DNA of 64,000 nucleotides from Richelia intracellularis HH01 (GCF_000350105.1 NZ_CAIY01000005.1:62001-126000); one strand, 5' to 3'. Positions 40,537 through 50,987 are shown, counted from the first letter of the stretch. Program-made: numbers and translations. The notes: a model not told the origin generated them from the letters alone.

Positions 40537-41355
40537 TTAGTCATATTTCTTAGCTAATTTGATATTCTTAGCAAGGCCAAGCAATTCTAGGAATTGAATG
40601 GTCATCCAAGTTAGGTCAACCTCCCACCATTCCAAACCATGGCGTGCGGAATACTGATAAGCATGGTGATTATTATGCCAACCCTCACCAAAAACTAGGA
40701 TAGCAACCCACCAGCAGTTTGTTGATTTATCACTGGATTCATGACTAGTGTAACCGAACTTATGTGTTGCACTGTTAACCAACCAAGTGCAGTGCCACAC
40801 CCAAACAATACGGGCGAAAACACCCCAAAATACAAAAGACCAACCGCCCCAAAAAAGTAGTCCAATCCCAAGTAATACTTGCAGCTGTATCATATTTTTT
40901 TCCAAAAACTGGTAAACTAGGTCTTCAGAAATGTCCTTTGTAAATTTAGGTAGTTCTGACAAGTCATGCCTATTGTAAATTAACCAGCCCATATGGCTCC
41001 ACCAGAAACCTTGGTTAGAATCATGAGGATCTTTCTCTTGATCTGAGTACAGGTGATGAATACGGTGGGTGCCGATCCATTCAATAGGACCCCCTTGACA
41101 GGAAATAGTACCAAAGAGCACCAATAAATACTCTAACCATTTGGGAGAATGAAAACTACGATGTGTAACCAAGCGATGAAAACCAAGGGTGACACCTAAG
41201 CCGCCTGTAATCCAGTAGAAAAGTAGACCAATTCCCACTGCTTTCCAACTGAAGAACTGAGGGAAAAAGGCAAATATGGCTCCGGTGTGTACAATAACGA
41301 AGAATAGAGTATTCACCCAATTAATTGAACGTTTAGTTGATGTGGTAATGATCAT
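40537..41355 (-). CDS. desC: delta-9 acyl-lipid desaturase DesC
   Basis: 272 residues. Histidine boxes are GFHRLVTHRSF, GTHRIHHLYSD and GWHNNHHAYQ, the stearoyl-CoA-desaturase-like set used by cyanobacterial DesC. Four hydrophobic helices are visible. It inserts the first double bond at C9, making the substrate for DesA and then DesB. The order desC-desA-desB on one strand is the one I recall for Nostoc. The window thus encodes a complete route to polyunsaturated C18 lipids. Confidence 0.93.
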   Translation of the reverse strand: MIITTSTKRSINWVNTLFFVIVHTGAIFAFFPQFFSWKAVGIGLLFYWITGGLGVTLGFHRLVTHRSFHSPKWLEYLLVLFGTISCQGGPIEWIGTHRIHHLYSDQEKDPHDSNQGFWWSHMGWLIYNRHDLSELPKFTKDISEDLVYQFLEKNMIQLQVLLGIGLLFWGGWSFVFWGVFARIVWVWHCTWLVNSATHKFGYTSHESSDKSTNCWWVAILVFGEGWHNNHHAYQYSARHGLEWWEVDLTWMTIQFLELLGLAKNIKLAKKYD

Positions 41356-41462
41356 TTAGTAACCCAAGTTATGAAATTTTCATTCAAGTGTGCGCGTTGG
41401 CTTGGTTAGTCTGGGCGCTTCATCCCGTTAATCCGCAAGTAGTTTTTGTAGACAAAATACTA

Positions 41463-42713
41463 ATGAACAGCTTGGAACAGCTGCAGCAAGCAGAAAAGGA
41501 ACTGTTACCGATTTTTTATGGTATTGACGCTCAGGTCAAGCAGAATCTTCAAAGAGTACTAGATGCCTTTCGTTATAATAATGTAGGATCACATCATTTT
41601 ACAGGGGTATCGGGTTACGGTCATGACGACTTAGGACGAGAAATTCTAGATAAGGTCTTTGCTCAAATCATGGGTGCAGAAGATGCGGTAGTCAGGGTGC
41701 AATTTGTCTCTGGAACTCATGCTATTGCTTGTGCTTTATTTGGGGTTCTCCGTCCTGGTGGAGAAATGATATCTGTGGTTGGAGCACCTTATGACACATT
41801 AGAAGAAGTAATTGGTCTAAGAGGTCACGGTCAAGGCTCACTTATAGATTTTGGTATTAATTATCGACAGTTAGACCTTACTCCTCAGGGGACTATAGAT
41901 TGGCAGTCTTTAAGTCAATCAGTCAATGATGATACTAGCTTAGTCTTAATTCAACGTTCTTGCGGGTATTCATGGCGGTCAAGTTTGTCTATTGCAGAAA
42001 TTGAACGCATTATTAAAATTGTCAAAAAACAAAATCCTAATACTATATGCTTTGTAGACAACTGCTACGGGGAATTTGTAGAAACCATAGAACCCACACA
42101 TGTTAAAGCAGATTTAATGGCAGGTTCTCTTATTAAAAATCCTGGAGGAACAATTGTTACTGCTGGAGGTTATATAGCTGGTAGGAGCGATTTAGTCGAA
42201 GCAGCAGCCTGTCGTCTTACTGCACCAGGAATTGGTAGTGCTGGAGGTGCTACTTTTGACCAACTGCGGCTACTATTCCAAGGGTTATTCCTGGCACCAC
42301 AAATGGTTGGTGAGGCGATTAAAGGTACTCATCTTATAAGTTACGTTTTTGATAAACTTGGTTATCCTGTGAATCCCACACCTTTCACACCTAGGAGAGA
42401 TTTAGTTCAGGCGATTGAATTAGGGTCTGCAGAGAAACTAATTGCTTTCTGTAAAGCTATCCAGAATAATTCTCCCATTGATTCTTATCTACATACTATT
42501 CCCCATAAAATGCCTGGATATGAAAGCCAAGTGGTTATGGCTGGAGGAACATTTATTGAGGGGAGTACCCTAGAGTTCTCTGCAGATGGACCTCTACGAG
42601 AGCCTTATGTAGTATACTGTCAGGGAGGGACTCATTGGACTCACATTGCAATTGCATTGGAAACTATAATTAATGTGCTGGGTGCAAATGAAAACCTAAG
42701 AAACATAAGGTAA
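41463..42713 (+). CDS. methionine gamma-lyase family PLP protein
   Basis: 416 residues from the ATG at 41463. A GTG at 41388 would add 25 residues of unlikely sequence, so I prefer the ATG with MNSLEQLQQAEKELLPIF. Blocks GYGHDDLGREILDKVFAQIM, VQFVSGTHAIACALFGVLRP and GLRGHGQGSLIDFGI, and the PLP-lysine segment LMAGSLIKNPGGTIVTAGGY, define the family once labelled aluminum resistance protein, related to Cys/Met metabolism enzymes. The substrate is not known. It needs PLP, which is of interest because pdxA in this window is broken. It is divergent from desC. Confidence 0.88.
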   Translation: MNSLEQLQQAEKELLPIFYGIDAQVKQNLQRVLDAFRYNNVGSHHFTGVSGYGHDDLGREILDKVFAQIMGAEDAVVRVQFVSGTHAIACALFGVLRPGGEMISVVGAPYDTLEEVIGLRGHGQGSLIDFGINYRQLDLTPQGTIDWQSLSQSVNDDTSLVLIQRSCGYSWRSSLSIAEIERIIKIVKKQNPNTICFVDNCYGEFVETIEPTHVKADLMAGSLIKNPGGTIVTAGGYIAGRSDLVEAAACRLTAPGIGSAGGATFDQLRLLFQGLFLAPQMVGEAIKGTHLISYVFDKLGYPVNPTPFTPRRDLVQAIELGSAEKLIAFCKAIQNNSPIDSYLHTIPHKMPGYESQVVMAGGTFIEGSTLEFSADGPLREPYVVYCQGGTHWTHIAIALETIINVLGANENLRNIR

Positions 42714-43592
42714 AGATTTTCCTAAGTTTCCTTTTTAAACTAATGGCTCAGCATATACAAAAAGTAGAAATCGCAAATGATTTAATGAATTATCAGTTTA
42801 AGGGATCAGCTTAGATAAGAACCATGCTTATGACTGCCTGGTATCTTCCTTGAATATAAAAGTGATCCGGCTATTTTTCATGTAAGCTTCAGTGAAGATT
42901 CCATAAAAGATTGGTGATTTTGAAAGTTCCAAAATCACCAATCAACATCATAGGTGATACTCGAGGTGTAAAAAAATCCACAATAATTTATCATAAGAGT
43001 TGGCCAATAATTCCTTTCATAACTATGCTAACAAAGCTTGTTCATAGGGAATTTACTTGTTAGTTATATTAAGGTGATTAACTTTAATAAATAAACTTTA
43101 AAGACTTCTCTATTCTATTTAATCAGACTTATTACTTGCATCATCTACTTTCTGTTTAGATATTTACCAATGTTTACCATTTGTATTATCTATCTACTGA
43201 TTGCCTATGACCTCTGGTTTCATAAGAATGTAACTGCATACTGACTCCAGTATTAATCAGAACAAGTGCATACTGTCAATGGGTTTGAAAACTGACCCAG
43301 AATTTTGTACAGCAAGAGACTCTTAATGTATAAATTATTATGATATTGACTGTACCAGTTAGGTTGAGACTTTTCTTCATTTAAAAACTCCTAAATAAGC
43401 CCATCTATCATAATATTTATAGCTGCCAATATATTTTTGTGAAAAACACGTAATTCTAAGTCAAATCATATCAATTTACTAATTTACTCCTACAATCCCA
43501 AATGGTACTATGTCATTTTAATTAAAATATTTTATGTATCCTTATCTCAAATTCATCTTTTACCCATATTTCATATTAGAACAAGCATTAGT
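42714..43592. other. gap between lyase gene and cbiA with orphan hairpin
   Basis: 880 bases without a gene. The hairpin at 42909-42943 is the only structured element. I saw no cobalamin riboswitch before cbiA. Confidence 0.5.
42909..42943 (-). terminator. orphan terminator-like hairpin
   Basis: A perfect 14-bp stem (GATTGGTGATTTTG with its complement) with a 7-base loop. On the minus strand it is followed by TTTT, but there is no minus-strand gene to its right. It may belong to a lost gene or may act on the lyase transcript. Confidence 0.5.
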
Positions 43593-45008
43593 ATGAGTCT
43601 GATTATTGCTGGTGTTAGCAGTGGTGTTGGTAAAACAACGGTAACTCTTGCCTTGCTGGCATCCTTACATAAACGCCGTGTAAAGGTACAATCTTTCAAA
43701 GTAGGACCAGACTATATTGACCCGATGTTTCATAGACATATCACGGGTTATCATTGTCGTAATTTAGACCCTATACTTACTTCAGAAATTTATATTCAAG
43801 AATGTTTCCATATCTATATGCAGGAAGTAGATTATGGATTGGTAGAAGGGGCTATGGGTTTATTTGATGGGGTTAAGAAATATGATAGCCAAGAATCCCC
43901 TAATCATTTTGCTAGTACAGCACATATTTCTCGATTGTTAAACTTACCAATATTGCTAGTAATTGATTGTAGTGGTCTTTCTAGTTCTGTAGCTGCGATT
44001 GCTCATGGTTATTGTACTTTAGACACTCGAATTAATATTGTAGGAGTAGTTCTCAACCGAGTAAAGAGTGATCGCCATCTATCGTTGTTAACTGATGCTT
44101 TAGAAACCCTAAATTTACCGATTTTAGGAGTACTACGACAACAGGATAATATCCAAATACCTGATCGCCATCTTGGGTTAATTCCTATCAATGAACTTCC
44201 TCAGGTCGGTGAAATGATTTCAAAATTCGCTCATTTAGGAGATTGTTGCTTTGAGTGGGAAAAATTATTGCCTCTCTTGCAATCTGAATTTAAAAATTTC
44301 CCATATATCAGCTATAATCAAGCATTAATTACCAAGCACCAGGCAACAACAATAAGAATTGCTGTTGCCTACGATCTGGCCTTTAATTTTTACTATCAGG
44401 ATAATTTAGATTTACTAAAACAATTGGGTGCTGAGTTAATTTACTGGAGTCCTCTACGAGACACAGAATTGCCAAGCAATATTCATGGAATGTATTTTGG
44501 CGGTGGTTTTCCAGAAATATTTGCTTCTTCCTTGTCAACAAATATTAATGCCCTTAAGTCAGTAAAAGTCGCACTTATGTCAGGAATACCCACAATTGCT
44601 GAGTGTGGTGGTTTGATGTACTTATGTGAATCAATTATTGATTGTGAAGGTAACCTATGGCCTATGGTAGGAGTATTGCCGCACACATCACAAATGGGGA
44701 AACGTCTAACTTTAGGTTATCGATGTGCAGTTGCTCTGGAAGACAGTCCTTTAATATCTGTGGGGGGAACTATTTTTGGGCATGAATTTCATTATTCTAG
44801 TTTGGTTAATAATACAGATAAACCCTTATTTCAAACTTATTGCTATAACAGCCGGAAAATTACAGGTTATGAAGGGTTAACAGGTGATTTTCGACTACAT
44901 GCTTCCTATATTCATCTGCATTGGGGAGCAAATTTGGAAATACCCAGACGATTTCTTGATTATTGTTATATGGCTAACGATAAGGAAAAAATGAAATATG
45001 AAAAATAA
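43593..45008 (+). CDS. cbiA: cobyrinate a,c-diamide synthase
   Basis: 471 residues. The N-terminal dethiobiotin-synthetase-like domain has the P-loop GVSSGVGKTT (residues 7-16), then VGPDYIDPMFH and VEGAMGLFDGV. The C-terminal type-1 glutamine amidotransferase domain has MYFGGGFPEIFA, IPTIAECGGLMYL with the catalytic Cys, and LTGDFRLHASYIHLHW. It amidates the a and c side chains of (hydrogeno)cobyrinic acid with glutamine and ATP; the product is cobB in aerobic nomenclature. Its product type is the substrate of the CobN chelatase encoded at 9.4 kb. Confidence 0.94.
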   Translation: MSLIIAGVSSGVGKTTVTLALLASLHKRRVKVQSFKVGPDYIDPMFHRHITGYHCRNLDPILTSEIYIQECFHIYMQEVDYGLVEGAMGLFDGVKKYDSQESPNHFASTAHISRLLNLPILLVIDCSGLSSSVAAIAHGYCTLDTRINIVGVVLNRVKSDRHLSLLTDALETLNLPILGVLRQQDNIQIPDRHLGLIPINELPQVGEMISKFAHLGDCCFEWEKLLPLLQSEFKNFPYISYNQALITKHQATTIRIAVAYDLAFNFYYQDNLDLLKQLGAELIYWSPLRDTELPSNIHGMYFGGGFPEIFASSLSTNINALKSVKVALMSGIPTIAECGGLMYLCESIIDCEGNLWPMVGVLPHTSQMGKRLTLGYRCAVALEDSPLISVGGTIFGHEFHYSSLVNNTDKPLFQTYCYNSRKITGYEGLTGDFRLHASYIHLHWGANLEIPRRFLDYCYMANDKEKMKYEK

Positions 45009-45101
45009 ATCCTGATCAGAAGATATGGAATTGATCTTTTCATTGAATTTATAACTCTATGATGATAGAAATTGTGTAAGGCTCTGAATATCTTATCTAA
45101 C

Positions 45102-45329
45102 TTACTTCTGGCTAAGCTTCAAGTGCCGACAAAATCTTCTAGAGTTTTTTACGGAATTGAGATGGGATTGAGCTTTAAAAATGGCTAATAACTCAAAATA
45201 GTCTCTCGTCATTGACATAGCTAGTTGTATAATACCAATTTCAACTTCAAAAACTTCGAGTTTGAACCGAATTTTAGGGCTTAAATTAACTTCAGTAATT
45301 AAGGTTGTAAAACATACATCAAATTCCAT
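45102..45329 (-). CDS. hypothetical protein, possibly a fragment
   Basis: 75 codons from an ATG at 45329 (a TTG seven codons upstream is also open). The segment SPKIRFKLEVFEVEIGIIQL followed by AMSMTRDYFELLAIFKAQ looks like real protein with amphipathic helices. I know no family for it, and there is no ribosome binding site. It may be the surviving part of a larger lost gene. Confidence 0.3.
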   Translation of the reverse strand: MEFDVCFTTLITEVNLSPKIRFKLEVFEVEIGIIQLAMSMTRDYFELLAIFKAQSHLNSVKNSRRFCRHLKLSQK

Positions 45330-45844
45330 GAATAATTTTGTATGTTTCAATGATTCAATACTAAACTTAAAAATATTTGGAATTTATAATCAACTCACAG
45401 ATTGAATAACAAGAGAGAGCAGAAAGCTAGTCAAAAGCGCAAGCATATATTCAGCTAAGGCTACTGATATAGTGATTTAATAGAGTAAGAGAGATTTAAA
45501 TATTCTATTGTTAATATATTTATTTTTTATAAAAAATAAATATATTTTATCTGTATATGTTTGAAACTCTACTCAATATTTAATTTGTAATAATTTTCTC
45601 TTTCCTCTTTGATACCTTGACAGTAATCTTGATTTGGTTTGATGATAGAATATCAATTGCCTTTATAGATTGTCCAATTTTCTATACATTTTTCTCTAAT
45701 TTTATCTTTTCAATTGTTTATAAATCTCTTCTAAATTTTTTGAGAAAGACTAATATATTTTTTTTAAATGAAATATCATTTGTAAATCTACTAACTATTC
45801 ATGATAATTTACCATTGTAATGGGATGTTTGTAATTGTATATTC

Positions 45845-45885
45845 TTTAGCAGCATATTTAATATTTTATTAAATATGCTGCTAAA
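45845..45885. repeat. perfect 18-bp inverted repeat hairpin
   Basis: TTTAGCAGCATATTTAAT and its exact complement are separated by ATTTT. There is no long T-run outside the stem. It lies over 800 bases past cbiA, so it does not look like an ordinary terminator. Confidence 0.75.
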
Positions 45886-45950
45886 CTAAACACCTAATAC
45901 TAAATGGCAATTGCTATTAAAATAGTGTCACTTTTAAAAGTATATTTAAT

Positions 45951-45984
45951 ATAAAGCTGGTTATACAACTGTATCCAGCTTTAT
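45951..45984. repeat. 10-bp hairpin ATAAAGCTGG/CCAGCTTTAT
   Basis: The stem is perfect and the 14-base loop contains a smaller ATAC/GTAT stem. It sits 66 bases after the 18-bp hairpin. Confidence 0.6.
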
Positions 45985-46476
45985 ACAAGAAAGCATAAAA
46001 ATGAACATTAGCCGGTGTATACCCAATCCCATGCTCAAAGAAAATAAAATATTAATACTACACAGGATTATGAAAAGCTTTATAAATTTGCAAAGTATAA
46101 GAATATATAAAATCTCATTGTTCATTTTTTGATATAGTAAGTGAATAATGAGATTCCCTTATCTATCTTGAATGATGATAGTTCTTAGGATATAGGTATA
46201 CCTTCAATGAATTCATTGTATTCATTTGCAAAACTGCCTCGTGAATTCAGGTCCAAAAATAACCAGTCATAAATTCATTAAAAATACTGGTTTTATCATT
46301 AAAAGATATCTATGGAGTTCATAATAATTAGACAACAATGTGAAATCAATAAGTTCACCCATTGTTGATTCTCTTAATCCAAATTATAGGTGATCAAATA
46401 ATCAATTTTATTACACTTCCCGATTAACCTTCAACACACTCATATTCTTCATTCTGTAATTGATTATAAATGTGAA

Positions 46477-48336
46477 TTAGATATTTTTAAAACCTGAGTA
46501 ACCACGGGGGGTAATCATCCAATTCTCATACATATAAGTACTTTGATTTCCAATTAATAGAGTGGTTAACATGTTTACAGATGATGGTAATAATTTTTCT
46601 ATAGTTGTTAAGATAATCTGTTCATCTTCTCGATATGCAGACTTTACTAATGCAACTGGTGTATTTCTATTTCGGTACTTCAAAAAAATATCCCTGGCTA
46701 TGATTAATTGCTGGGTACGATTTTGGGAACGTGGATTGTATAAAGCTACAACAAAATCACCTAAAGCAGCAGCTTCTAGCCGTTTTTCTATCAGTTCCCA
46801 GGGTGTCAACAGATCACTTAAACTAATGGCACAAAAATCATGCATTAATGGAGTACCCACCCGTGCTGCTGCTGCCTGCAAGGCAGTCAATCCGGGAAAA
46901 ACCTGAATTTCCGGAACCTTTCCATCCCAACCACGATTTTTCAATTCTTCTAATACTAAACCCCCCATACCATAAATTCCACAATCTCCTGAAGATACAA
47001 CCGCTATATTTAGCCCCCACTCTGCTAACTCAATTGCCCTATTTGCCCTTTCTCTTTCATGGCTAATTGGTAAGGTTTCAATAATCTGTCCTGGCCTTAA
47101 TATGGGTGTAATTAGATCAATATATAAACCATATCCAATTACTACATCTACAACACTTATAGCTCCTCGCGCTGCAGGTGTCATCTGCAATAGGCTTCCG
47201 GGTCCCATACCCACCAATAATATCTTGCCATTACTACCAATATATTCCTGTTTTCCCTGTGCTACAGCCACTGTTACTGCTCCCAATTCCCCGGAAAGCC
47301 TAAAAATTTGCTTGGGTACTATTAAATGACCTTCCTCCCGGTCTTGTTTCTGAGCTAATAAAGCCGCAGCCTCGGCTACACTTGGTGTACCGACCTCACT
47401 CTCTACAGCATTTGAAGGATTTGGTACAGCTACAGTTTGCAAAACTTCGGCTGAGTAAGTTAGTAAAAGTAAATTCCTATGCTGGCAAAACTCAAGTAAA
47501 CCAACCTCATCACACTTTAAATCAATCGTGGCAATACCGGCAATTGCAGCCTCAGATAGGCTACTTTGTTTAAATATCTCAGTTATGGCTGTAGAAATAA
47601 GCTTCTGAGAAACACCCCGTTCACAGCCAATCCCAACCCATAATACTTTTGGGTGCCAGTATACTGAAGGTAAAGATGAAGAGGAAAGAGGCAAAGGAAT
47701 TAGTGGGGAACTAGCAGTAATGAAGATTTGCCCCTGAGAATTATTAGACTCATCAAAATCAAAGGGATGACTATCAGGAAGATGATTTTGCCAAAGTTTA
47801 GAACCAACTTCTTGAATGACCTGAATTTTTCCACCACAGGCGGCAACCGCACTTACTCCTGTCCAATCTCCTTCACCTCGATTCCAACCGAAAGGGACAC
47901 CTAAGATATCTATTCCTGGCAGATCTAAATTATTTGCACTACCCATAATAATAGGTAAGCAATCAGGGATTTGGGTAGCAATTAATCTAGCTAAATTGTC
48001 TCCACCCCCCTGATGTCCGCTACATAGACTAATTGAAAACTTACCTGATTCATCCACTACGACTACTGCTGGATCAATAGATTTGTTCTGCAATAAAGGT
48101 GCAATTAACCTAACCACTGCGCCAGTTGCTAAACAAAATATAAATGCTCGGTGATATTGCCATAAGTTTGCCAGGTGACTTTTTAGAGATTCTCTATAAA
48201 CCCTAGTGCCTCTGAGTTCCTGTAAAGACTCTGGAACCCATATTTCTGTGTTTTCTATATCTAGTTTTTGGATTGTTTTAACACCTGCGAGACTAGTGGC
48301 AATGATAGCAAAGGGTGAAAAGTCAGCTAACAACAA
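46477..48336 (-). CDS. cobJ: CbiG-CobJ fusion: cobalamin hydrolase / precorrin-3B C17-methyltransferase
   Basis: 619 residues. The N-terminal half is CbiG-like: FIFCLATGAVVRLIAPLLQN, ISLCSGHQGGGDNLARLIAT and, after a linker, KVLWVGIGCERGVSQKLIST. From about residue 365 comes a tetrapyrrole methylase: ILLVGMGPGSLLQMTPAARG, VVSSGDCGIYGMGGLVLEEL, IQVFPGLTALQAAAARVGTP and VVALYNPRSQNRTQQLIIAR. Such fusions occur in cyanobacteria and carry out ring contraction and C17 methylation. The only available start is TTG; the frame is open 15 codons further upstream without ATG or GTG, so the original start may have been lost or the start is non-canonical. Confidence 0.9.
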   Translation of the reverse strand: MLLADFSPFAIIATSLAGVKTIQKLDIENTEIWVPESLQELRGTRVYRESLKSHLANLWQYHRAFIFCLATGAVVRLIAPLLQNKSIDPAVVVVDESGKFSISLCSGHQGGGDNLARLIATQIPDCLPIIMGSANNLDLPGIDILGVPFGWNRGEGDWTGVSAVAACGGKIQVIQEVGSKLWQNHLPDSHPFDFDESNNSQGQIFITASSPLIPLPLSSSSLPSVYWHPKVLWVGIGCERGVSQKLISTAITEIFKQSSLSEAAIAGIATIDLKCDEVGLLEFCQHRNLLLLTYSAEVLQTVAVPNPSNAVESEVGTPSVAEAAALLAQKQDREEGHLIVPKQIFRLSGELGAVTVAVAQGKQEYIGSNGKILLVGMGPGSLLQMTPAARGAISVVDVVIGYGLYIDLITPILRPGQIIETLPISHERERANRAIELAEWGLNIAVVSSGDCGIYGMGGLVLEELKNRGWDGKVPEIQVFPGLTALQAAAARVGTPLMHDFCAISLSDLLTPWELIEKRLEAAALGDFVVALYNPRSQNRTQQLIIARDIFLKYRNRNTPVALVKSAYREDEQIILTTIEKLLPSSVNMLTTLLIGNQSTYMYENWMITPRGYSGFKNI

Positions 48337-48777
48337 ATTTGTCTTACCTGGTAAAACTGCACAACTAACAATTATGTCATATTATCTCACACCATGTTTA
48401 CCTACAATTTCAATAATCCTTAAATCAGAATGATAGAGAATTACTAATGGGGAAGCCTTATACATTACTTATAAGACTGTCAAATAATAGTTTTACCTCC
48501 ATTTTTTCGTATTATTTTTGAATTCTTAAAAATAATACGTCTAATGCTTTCAAGTCCTAATATTTCTTTTATTTTATTTCTTTTTACTAAAAAAATTCAG
48601 TCTTTAAATAGAGTTCTTGAAAAATTTAGTTTTTTGATTAATAAATTAAAATCCATAGAATCAATTATTTTTAGGAAAAATTTCCTCAATTCGCTATTGG
48701 GTTTTGTTGCTTATTCTATTTTGGTTTTAAGGTTCGCTTTTCGATCAAAGTAAACCCCATTAGTAAAAAAACTTTCT
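48337..48777. other. gap between rnb and cbiG-cobJ, nothing seen
   Basis: 440 AT-rich bases. A 69-codon plus-strand frame rich in Phe/Leu/Lys at 48544 looks like chance. A partial repeat of CGTATTATTTTTGAATTC words near 48508 is noted without a function. Confidence 0.45.
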
Positions 48778-50858
48778 CTAAATACCATGACCTGCCTTTT
48801 GTACCTCTTGATGCACGATCTCTTGAAACTGAATTGAGTCTTTACGAGGATCGGAATAAATTACCTTGACTAATATACGTTCCCCCAATTTTACAACGCG
48901 TTTAAAGAACATAGGTAGTTGTAATCCCAAATCTTCAAGGAGAATTAGAGCTAAACCACTATCTTCTCTTAGCCACATTAAAACTATAGTTTGCCAGGTC
49001 TCATAGGAATAACGGCGTAAGTATTCCAGTGCCCAATATCTATTAGTTTGCCTTTCCACCATAGTTACCTCTTGAGTAATACTGGTAACATTACTCATAA
49101 CTTCCCTCAGCTTATTTGCTGAGAAAGGAGGTGTTTGTCCTCGTAAATGTGCTTTAATTTGGAAATGAGTTAAGAGATCACTATAGCGGCGAATGGGGGA
49201 AGTTGCCTGAGTATAAGTATTCAAACCCAAACCAGCATGACGTAGGGGTGTAATACTCATTTCACTTTTGGGCATGCAACGGCGCATAGCACAGGCGCGG
49301 ACAAACCCAGGTGGCAACAACAATAACTCTTCATCTGGTGGCAACTCTGGTTGGGGTTGGCCGCGAAACGGTAGAGGAATATTATGTTCTTGACCATAGC
49401 GAGCCGCAACTTCCCCAGCAAGAATCATCATTTCTGCTACCAACTGCCGAGAAGAAGAATCATCCAATAAATTAATACTAATATCTTCTCCCTGTTCTTT
49501 AACCTTAATCATAGCTTCTGGCATATTTATACTTATTGCCCCTTGCTCATAACGCCAATAGCGCCTTTTTTTTGCCCATTTAGCAATTGCAGCTATTTCG
49601 GGTTCTGCTTGTACTCTCAGCTCAAGCATTTCACCCACATCTTCGTAAGTGAGGCGATAGGTAGGTTTAATATAGCTTGCATGTATACTATATTCTTCCA
49701 CTGCTCCAGACTCGTCTAAAATTACCCCAAAGCTCAGGGCACAGCAATGTTTACCTTGAACTAAACTCATAGGGCCAGTTGCCAATAATTCTGGAAACAT
49801 GGACACCATACCTGTGGGCAAATATACAGTACTACCACGTCTTCTGGCTTCTAAATCTAACTCATCTTCTGGAACTAGCCAACGAGTAGGGTCAGCAATG
49901 TGTATCCATACTCTTTCTTTAAGATCACTTAATTTCTCCCAACTTAATCCATCATCAATCTCTGTAGTACTTTCATCATCAATGGTATAGACCTTGAGAT
50001 GAGTTAAGTCTAAACGATCACTATCTGGGTCTGGTGGGTTAGATTCTAACTGCTTTCGCGCCACTTCTAATACCTTACTGGAGAATGAAACAGGAATTGA
50101 TAAACGACGCAGAAATAAATTTTCATGGGGACTCCACCATCCTAAGTCTACCAAAACTTAAAAGTTCCTGAGGGGGTTGCTGGTCGTCCTAGTATATTCA
50201 TCGTTTCCAAAATTTGTGCTGGAGGAGGGTAAAAACGAGCAAGTGAATTATCATCTAAACCCTTACGTGCCATGTCACTCAACTCAGCAAGAAATGTTGC
50301 ATATTTTTCTAAAACTTCCAAACGCTGGCAATCGTATTTTTGCCACTTCACCTCTTTACCTATCAGTGCTTGTTCTACACGGGCAAGAAATTCTTGTTGG
50401 CCTTTAGCCTTGAGGGCTTCTACTTCTAATTGGTGTTTACGCTCAGCAACTTGAGATTTAGTTCTAGGCTCATAACTATTTCCTTTTTGCTTGAAATAGA
50501 CCGTATCATCCGATAGTAAACAATGAGCAGCATAAGATTGACTTGGTGAAGACTCAGAAAATAATAATAGGGCCATTTCCTCTGAGGTGACAGCTAGCCC
50601 TTCTTCTACCAATAGCTCCCAAGCTACCTCTAAGCTTGACAAATCCAGATAGGGTTCTATTTCCGATAAAATATCGGCAATTTGTGAAGGCTTGTAGGTT
50701 TCTCCAGCGATTTGATAGTTGATCTGTCGCGGCGCGACGCTGTGGGGTTGTCCCCGCTCATCAACCACTATCCAACGATTCTTACCATCTTGGCGATCTA
50801 TTACTCCTAAGTGCCGATCACCTTGCAGTTTAAATTCAACTAGGGTCCCCTTCTCCAC
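48778..50858 (-). pseudogene. rnb: RNase II/R-family exoribonuclease, split by one frameshift
   Basis: The first frame (50858 to 50148, GTG start MEKGTLVEFKLQGDR) carries the N-terminal domains and ends ATPSGTFKFW then TAG. The second frame (50154 to 48778) continues VDLGWWSPHENLFLRR and holds the RNB catalytic block LKVYTIDDESTTEIDDGLSW, then ADPTRWLVPEDELDLEARRR and the TQATSPIRRYSDLLTHFQIK segment. The S1-like end is present (RILVKVIYSDPRKDSIQFQE). One extra T in the T4 run before GGTAG would give a single protein of 693 residues, the usual cyanobacterial length. The second frame opens with TTG overlapping the stop, so re-initiation is imaginable. It follows rpmG-rpsR on the same strand. 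Confidence 0.85.
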
Positions 50859-50987
50859 AAGCCTCGTATTGTATACAGGTAAACAGCTAACAAATATTTA
50901 TATAGATGAATTTCAAGGTCAGGAGCTAAGAGTTCAGGGCTTTGAGTTTGTTAACATTTCCCCATTCTTGACTCACTAATTTTCTGA

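Larger units (their letters stand above)
45009..46476. other. gap between convergent cbiA and cbiG-cobJ with two hairpins
   Basis: 1.47 kb. It contains one doubtful minus-strand frame (45102-45329) and the hairpins at 45845-45885 and 45951-45984. A 67-codon plus-strand frame at 45617 is Phe/Ile-rich and I treat it as chance. Confidence 0.5.

Noticed and set aside
45617..45820. 67-codon hydrophobic frame before cbiG-cobJ
   Set aside because: Phe/Ile-rich as expected from T-rich DNA; no defined membrane protein pattern and no ribosome binding site.
48544..48753. 69-codon frame between rnb and cbiG-cobJ
   Set aside because: Low-complexity Phe/Leu/Lys composition from AT-rich DNA; no family features.
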